In this document: in pieces, positions 52,701-61,700 of the stretch | Numbering within the stretch: the first letter of the stretch is position 1 | Layout of the letters: the number at the start of each line of letters is the position of its first letter | From: Ailurus styani | Lineage: Eukaryota > Chordata > Mammalia > Carnivora > Ailuridae | Length of the DNA stretch: 64,000 nucleotides | NCBI GenBank assembly: GCA_002007465.1 | Contig: LNAC01000338.1 | Location: 302,233-366,232, forward strand | Direction: 5' to 3' | Made by a program: the position numbers and the translations under genes | The notes under the pieces: model-generated | What the model was told of the DNA's origin: nothing | The model's input: only the letters and a program-made list of their open reading frames with translations | Database searches by the model: none

Positions 52701-55700
52701 GGGAGCCCGCTTCCTCCTCTCTCCTCTCTCTCTGCCTGCCTCTCTGCCTACTTGTAATCTCTCTCTGTCAAATGAATAAATAAAATCTTTAAAAAAAAAA
52801 AAAAAAAACCGACATCAGCTGATAAAATGAAAAACTAAAAGAGATTCCATTTTCTTTAATTTTATACTTTGAGCTAGAGTCATATTAAAGCTGGAAGACG
52901 TCTAAGACTAACAAAAGATCTTTGGAACCATTTACGTGCCAATAAATTTTTATGCAGTATCATGGTTGTGGTATTTTGTACATATGGAAGTTGGGCTGAA
53001 AATGAATTTTGTTTCTGTATTTTTCATTTTAAATTTCAACTATCCTTAAATTTTTTTCTCTTTGAAATGGCCAATCATGCTTCAGAAGACACGGCAGAGG
53101 CTACCAAACAGACTTTAAACAAGAATACCACAAAGACATTTGTAAATGGATGACCTCACACTCCAGATTAAATACCCCTCACCATCTTCTCTCTGGACTA
53201 AGGAAACCAAAGTTGAGGACTACAGGTAGACAGTCAAACCACCTGAGAAAAATCTAGACCTTGTCAAACTTTAGCATGCCTCAGAATCCTATGGAAAACT
53301 TGTCAAAGCCTTAACTACTGGGCCCCATCCTCAGAGGTTCATGATGCCGCAAGTGTGAGATGGGGCCCAAGAGCTAACAAGGGCTCAGGTGGTGCTACTG
53401 TTGTTGACTAGGGGCCCACACCTTGAGATCTGATGGCCTGGAATCATTAAATAAATATAAAACTAAAGGTTCATTAGAAGGAGAAGAAATTTACCCCCTT
53501 CCATTGTTTAAACTTTTTTTTCCAATGGGAAAATAGCACACTATTTAGCCACATACTTTATACTTGGTCTGAATTGAGGTCTAGCACGCCCAGAAATTTC
53601 CCTGAGCTTTATCATGATTCCTGGAGGAAGCCTGATCCGGGGCAGGTCAAAGTAGTTTCCAACGGGAGGCACGAGGACGTCAGAGGGGTAGGTGAATTCT
53701 CTGTCTTCCTCGATGGTGAGTGGCAGTGGAGATGGACTTGGAGTAAGGGCAGGAGATATCACGCCATTGGCCTCCACCTGCCACTGGCACCTGAACAGAG
53801 AGAGAAGAGGCTCCTTCATTTCCTCTTCCACCTGGAAAGCTACTTAGAGCTTGCAGATACATCAAACATATGAAGGATCACATCACGGGTTAAGCATTCA
53901 TCAAACATTCTCCAGAGGCTAAAGGAACATGAGCACTATATGAAACCACATCTTTGGGAATCTACTTCCTCCCCAACATTCTATTACAAAAAATTTTAAA
54001 TATACAGAAAAGCTGAAAGCATCCCATGGGTAATGCCCATATACCCACCTCCTAGATTCTAGAATAAACACTTTGATAGGTTTGGTTTATCACTCATCTA
54101 CTCATCCTTTTGGGGATTCTTTAATTATATAATATGTGGGTTGAAGAAAAGCTTATGCATTCAAGGCTGTAATTTCAAATTCAGTCAAGTAAGGGCCAGA
54201 AGGCATTTGGCGTAATTTTCACCTTCTTTCTTAACGACAATGACACCCATGGGACTGTCAGGCAGTCTACACAATGAGCTGGGAAATGTACTATAAGTAG
54301 TCTTCCACACGAAGTCCTTTCTCCTTTGTGAGCAAAACTAGCCCTATCTGAGCCTTTTACCTTTGTAAAAGTTTGGACCGCAATAGCTCCTGACAGGCTT
54401 CTTCTTCTTTGGTAATTTCTGGTCCATTGTACAGGATTCTCAACATGGAACAAGCTAACACAGACAGACCTAAAGCCAGGTCTACCAGAAAGGGCAAGCC
54501 TCCCGACACATCCTCCGACGACTCCTACAACGCAGACAGGGGCAAACCACACTGGTCAGCGTACGCAGCAGAGCTCTCACGCCTGGGCTGCACCGCGCTG
54601 CGATGTCCCCGACCACAGGGGCTCGCAGAGCAGGAGCACGTGTCACTGCTATGGGACACAGGGACCGTCCCCAACACCATGAGGAGAAAGATGGTGGCAG
54701 GGGGCAATGACCACAGAGTGAAGTCTCAACACAATTCTGGAGAGAGAAGAGCTGATAAGACTCCATATTAGAGACAGCACGAATCTCATGCAGGATTCTT
54801 TGGATGGCTTCCTCTCTGCCATGCCTATCCGGGTATAAGTCATGGTTTGGTTTTGTCACCTCCATCCTGTACTCGAACCAAGATGCTGTCAAACACTTAA
54901 ACTGAATTCATTCAACAAATATCTGAGCATATCATTCTAGGTGCTTGAGATACAGCAGAGAAAAAGATTCCTGCCCTCACAGAGCTTCCATTATAGCAGA
55001 CAGTTCAATTCTAGAGTGTTAGTTCCATTAAACTCAAGTGATCTCTAAGTCTAAAATAGGCTTTACAAATAAGGCAACTCAAGGGGTTAGAAGAACTCCT
55101 ACCACTTTTTTCCCCCCAGGTGGGAAAAGAATCACCGTAGATTGCTGGGGGAAAGAAACTATTTGGCACGGCTAAAAGGAGCAGATTTAACCCACATACA
55201 GCATATGACACACGTAACTAAGCAGAGACAGACCTAGACTAGCAAGATGAGCCTTTGAGAACAGAATGAAAATCTGATCCCACTATTCTAAAAACCCAGA
55301 ATCCCAGTGCTTGCTTCTATTAGGTGTTTGAGTCTTCTTTGCCCTATGGAAAGATGCTGGAGGCAGATCACCTCTCCAGGCTTTGAAGACAGAGCCCCTA
55401 GCAAGGGATTCTGTCTATGCTGCCAAATGGATTTTAGGTCATAGCTAGTTTTATTCCACCAAACTACTGTTTATGATAGTCTACGAATGCCAAATGGAAG
55501 AGATGGATGAAACTGCAGCTCATATTCTGCCCTGTTTCCCGGGCAAATATGATGTATGTAACCAAGCCACACAGGAGAAAGTACATTATGCCCACAGCAG
55601 TGGTTAGATTCAAGTACCTGAGCGCGAACTGTGCAAGCAAAGCCCCACATAGCTTTATCGGGAGTGTTGTGTTCACGGCCACTTCTCATTTCAAAGGAGA

Positions 55701-58700
55701 AGGTGACTGTATCTCCTTCCACCTTAAAATTTAAGGGGGGGAAAATACACTTTAAAAACAAGACACATGATTTTTCAAGAGAGCAATGAATTTCAGAGAT
55801 TTACTTTTGAAAGGACCACAGCAATATTTCACTCCTTTTCTCAATCGCTTGACTCAAACTCCATCCCCTCTCATCTGGACACCAACCTTTTGGGTTGACC
55901 AGGTAGGCTTGGGGACGAGGCATCTGTGAAATGGGCCATGATTGCCCAATAGCAGGATCAAAGTAAAGATTAAATCTTGAGCATAATTTTAATAAATTCC
56001 TCAGACTTCTATCCTTTCTGCCCTCCCCCTATCCACTTTACCACCTCACTTGTGCCGGTAAGGTAGGCAAACGGCCGATACCTTCAAGAACACAGAGTGC
56101 TGGAAGACCTTGCTCTGTATTACAGAACCAACACCATGAGTAAGAAACAACGTGTAGGAAATGAAAGAACAATTAAAAGTGTTGTGCCGACGTGGATTTG
56201 GATACATCCAGACTATATGCCTGGACATAAGTTGTTGTCTGTGGCTGAATTAAAGAGGGTACGTAGCGCATTTGAGATCAAGGCTTCAAGAACGGACTCT
56301 GGAGTGGTTTTCAGGTTTTAGTGGGCATTTCAGTTCATATTCATATTCTAGGCAGATATGGTATTGTTCCAGGGCCCCGATTATAAAGCATGACTGATAT
56401 ATCATCAATTTGAGAATGGATCATTAGTATTGCTCCAAAGGCCCAAATTCATCTTGAAAACACTGATTCTACATTTTTAAACTGCAATGGCCCTGTGGTT
56501 CTAGGAAACCCATCAGAGGAGAGGGCAGAGAAGGAAACTGGAAGAACTAGTAGGCCATTTAACGGACAGGGAAGGAAATGCTATGAGCACTCAGTCCCTG
56601 GAGAATGGATCCTAGTTCTGGAGCGGACAGGGGTCTGAGGCCCTATAATGGAAATAACGGGCATTCTGAATGTGGTAGTTGAGTTTCCAGGCCTGGCAAG
56701 ATAGTCCCATCTCAACAAAAGCACCCACAGACAATTTCCGCCCCCCCCCCCCGAATTTGGAATTAATACTCGGGCCCAGAGGGAATGGGAGTTCATTTTT
56801 CTTTTCTAGGAAGTGGATCTGACTGGATACCATACCTTCACCAAGTCTTTGGGCCAGCCAGTTCCTAAGACACTACGGCTGCCATATCCCAGTGTGTTGC
56901 CTCCATACTCAGCAACCTTCCTACTGTTTGTGTTAGGCCCCGCATATATCACCAACTTCAAAACAGAAAATATACTGTTAGACTGTAAAAGAAAAACAAA
57001 AACAACATCTACAAATAAAAAGGCTGCAAAAAAATGTTTGTTTAAAAACACATTTATAACCAGGCACTGGTGTCATTATTATAAAACTAATACTCCCTGA
57101 TTTTTAAGGTACAACTGATACTAGTTTGGGTAAACAAATATTGCCACAATTTAATTGCCTTGGGGACCTCACATTAACATAGTTCTACTCGGCTATGATA
57201 CATATATGTTTTAAGTAGTTATTTTAATGCTAAGTAATGACATTTAACTCATTAATAACAGGCACAGTTTGCCCCTTTAAGTCCTCCCCCAAATTAATAA
57301 AGTGAGCAAATACAAATGGAAAGATGGCTATACCTAACACAAAAAAATAAAGGCAAAAACAAAACACACACACATACATAAAAACCAAAAAGTCAATGAA
57401 TGAGGATTTTTAAAAAATGCAACAAATTGAAAATAAGCCATATATCTTTAGAATGTTGCTTAATGGTATAAAAATAAAATGACACAAATTTAGGCCAGAA
57501 AGGGGGCTGCTGCTTCTTTGGGTCAGCTTTCGCGTGTCAATAATTTTCTTCAATAAAGGTTATTCATTTAAATCCAATTAACCAACTTTCTAATATTATG
57601 CAGGAGAAACATTTAGAGGTCATTTGGCATTCAAATACTTCCACTGGAAGAATGAAGCTCTGGGTTCTGTAAATACCAAATCTGTCTTGAACATGCACTC
57701 TGACAACCTCTGACTGCACAAGAGAGCTCAGTGTAGATCGAGAAGCTATGCTTCTAACCCTTGACATGTATCACGGTGTGCTCTCTTACCCTGTCGGACC
57801 TTTTGGTGACACCAACCAGGGACCACTGCAAAAGTAAATGTTACTTTTATCTGTGGAGTACATCTCCCCATACCTCCACATTGTAACACTGATGCCCACT
57901 GCAGGTGCTGGCTAGCATACATCGGAAGATACAAATTACTGGTTTTTAAAGGAGAAACAAAATGACACCGACTGATATGCCAATCTCTCCATTTCTATTT
58001 TAAACAGTCATAGCACTTTAATGTAGGAAATGGGGGTAGCTGATGACAAGAGCTACAAAGTGGGGCAGGCTGATGGTAGGAATCTTATTCTCTGAAAGGC
58101 CTACCAAAGACCATTTTCTAAATTCTCTTGTCTCCAGCTAAAGTGATTTTTGGAGGCAAACCTTAAACCCCTCTGGACACCTGGGAATCTTCACTATCCT
58201 AAAAGATGACGGGAAAGAGGATTCTATAATTTGCTCGGCTCAGTGATGTGTTTCACCATCTCAGAGTATATACCGTTAGGAAGTCCTTTATTTTTCATTT
58301 ACAAATCTCCCTGGATGGGATTTAACATCTTTGCCCTTACACAGTTCACAGAGGAGATGAAAGCTAACAATCTACATAAAAATAGTCCTGCATATGTACA
58401 AAGTTATGCGATAATCGTTCAGCTGTTCTTGTATAAGGTTATATGTCACAAGTTCATTCATCTTTCCTCCTAAGTTCAACATGGCGGTTTGCAGTGCAAC
58501 AATATAAACAGAAAAAAACCCTACAACCCCTCAAATGTGCCCTTTCACTTAAAATTGTTAAGTCACGAGGTTGGAAACTACTCATTCTCAAAATCTACAT
58601 GGGCCCAGAGGTACTGACAACAAAGAAAAAATAACTTAAATAAAAATAAAACAGATCCTAGCACATCTGAAACTCTTCTCAAAGTCCGCCTTTTCTTAAA

Positions 58701-61700
58701 GAATACATGAGAAGCCCCAGAATTGGGCAGTAAGAACTTTCTGGATGAATGGACACTGCCTCTCTACAGAATTCCAAGCACAGAAGGAAGGCAACAGGTA
58801 AGCAGTAAGGAAAAATTTCCTCTGACTCAGATCTAAACTTTTGAAAGCTTAGAAAAGTACACTTTCAACATGTCATGAAAATACAGTTCTTAGAGCATAG
58901 AGGTGCTGGTTCTTTAACTTCCCACCCACTACCCTTCAAGGCATGTCTTAAGAAAGTTCTCCAAAGAGACATCTGCAGACAGAAATAAGTCAAGAATGGT
59001 GACCAGGAGCAAAGAAAAATAAGAAGCATCTAAGAAATCAGCTTATTGGAGGTGGAGCCAATACTAAGCAAGTCTTGCTTACTTTGTCATAGTCATATTG
59101 TGAAGAGCATCTGCTATCAAATCTAAGGTACAGGCAGCGGGCTCCTGGGATGTGGACAGTTTCTTTAAATTTATAGTTGTCTCTGACAGGGTGAACTGTT
59201 TCCACAGTCTTTCCAGCAGCCCATGGAGCAGGAATCTTTAAACCAGTGAGAAAGCCTGGCTCTTCTTTCTCTTCCAGCATCCTAAAACCAGACAAAGAGA
59301 AAGTGATTTAGCTTAGCAGCAAGGAGAGGAAAAAGGAGATGTACACACAGTAAAATATAAAAGCTTTATATTTCGCTTTACTTTTCCACATCCTTCTGGC
59401 TTCTAAATGCTAGGTATCAGTGGCGATCAGAAACATTTAAAAAACTCCTACATTTAAGGCTCTTTTTTTCTTTTTTGGTGTTAGACAATGTATCTGCATT
59501 CCCCCCCCTCTCTTTTCAAGAAGGAAAGTCCAATTTATATCCAGGAAAGGACCTCACCAACTCTCATTTCAAGTTACTCAGGAAAAAAAAGATGCTACAA
59601 GTTCGGTCACTTTCCAAATCCCACAGGATTAGTAGCCTGTCCTATCAAGGTCCCTTTTGTTGATATCTAAATGTCAATTGTTGAAAACTCCATGAGTCTA
59701 TGTGACTACTTTTTACTGTAATTTTTACTGAGGAAAAGTGCCTTCAAGGTCCTCTTATCTACTGTAATTAAATTTTCAAGGACTTCATAGCCCAAGGCTG
59801 TGGCAATATAAACTCCTACAGCCAACATTTAGCTGTTGTGGAATGAACTCTCTTCTTTAAGCTCTGCCCTAGCCGACATGGTGGCCACTTAGTCAAATGT
59901 GGCCATTTAATAAAGAAGATGTGGTATATATATACAATGGAATACTATGCAGCTATCAAAAGAAACGAAATCTTGCCGTTTGCAACGACATGGATGGAAC
60001 TGGAGGGTATTATGCTGAGCGAAATAAGTCAATCAGAGAAAGACAATTATCATATGATCTCTCTGATATGAGGAACTTGAGGGGCAGGGTGGGGGTCGTG
60101 GGGGGTAGGGAGGGAAAAATAATGAAGCAAGATGGGATGGGGAAGGACACAAACCATAAGAGACTCCTGATCTCACAAAACAAACTGAGGGTTACTGGGG
60201 GGTGGGAGGGTAGAGATAGGGTGGATGGGTTATGGACATTGGGGAGGGTTTGTGCTGTGGTGAAGCTGTGAAAGGTGTAAGCCTGATGATTCACAGACCT
60301 GTACCCCTTGGGCAAAGAATAAAAATAAAATTTAAAAAAAACGTGGCCATTTAAATTAAATCTGAATTAAATACAATTGAAAATTCAGTTTTAGATCACA
60401 CCAGCCACACTGACGGCCATCAGTAAAAGCATGTGGCTACGGCGGATGGTACTGGACAACGGAGTCACAGAGTCTCATCTCTGCACAAAGCTCAGCTGCA
60501 CAGCTCCCTGTTCTAAAGAAATGGAAAAATCATTCCTTTCTGATGTTTTTAAAGACAGCTTTAAGATATATTCAACATGTAATCAACTGAACATATTTAA
60601 AGTGTACAGCCTGGTAAGTCTGGACATATGTATGTACAAATGAAGTTTCCTCCTCCTTGGTAATCTAGGCAATCGCTTTTTGCTTTCTATCACTAGAAAT
60701 TAGTTTGTATCTTCTGGTGTTTCATATACATGGAATCATACAGTATGTACTTTGGGGTGGGAGGAATCTGGCTTCTTTCACTCAGCATAAGGATTCTGAG
60801 ATTCACCCATGTTGTTGCATGTATGAACTGTTCACTCCCTTTTATTACGGAGTAGGACTCTATCATACGAATATACTGCAACTCGCTTATCCATGCACCT
60901 GCTGATAGACATTTGGGTTGTTTCTTGTCTTGGGCTACTCTAAGGCTGTTCTTGAGCCTTCATACACAAGTCTTTGTAAGAACCTATGCTTTCTTCTCTC
61001 CTGTGTTAATACCCAGAAGTGGAATAGCTAGGTCGTGTGGTAAGTGTATGTTCGACTTTTTAAGAAGCTGTCAAACTATTTGCCAAAGTCATAATATTTT
61101 ACATCTCCACCTTTGGTATGTGAGAATTGTCAATCTTTAATCTCTTCATATGTGGGGAGTTTACTTTAACCTGGTCCTATAAATCTGCAAAGCAATTCCA
61201 TAATTATCTGTACAATGTTGACCCTAGAGTCTCTTTCTTTTTCCAGTTACATATTCCTTGCTAAAAATCAATGTCGTAAAAGGAGAACTAGGCTTTCACC
61301 AGAAGAAAACAAGGCAGGGGTTCCTGCAAGGAAGCAGCATCTTTCACCTCTCATCGGGGAACAGCCTGCCCTTCTGGTCTGATGCACCACATGGGGAACA
61401 GCCCACCTCGGCAAAAACTGGACACTGGGTTTTAAGCAGCAAAGCCGTCTGAAACACAAAACCATCATCATGTCTTAAAGTGCTTACTGTCAGGTATCTG
61501 GACGGTACTAGAGCCAAATTTAGAATTCTCACTTAAGTCATCTTTTTACAGTCCTCATGTGCCCTCCTTCACGAAGAAACGCTTTGCTACTTAGACCACT
61601 TAACACCATTTTATTTAATGCCGGAGTGGCACGTATCCTTTCTATTAGTCCCCACGAGACTGAACAGAGTGGTAGGATCTCAGCAGCATTGTAGCTCAGC

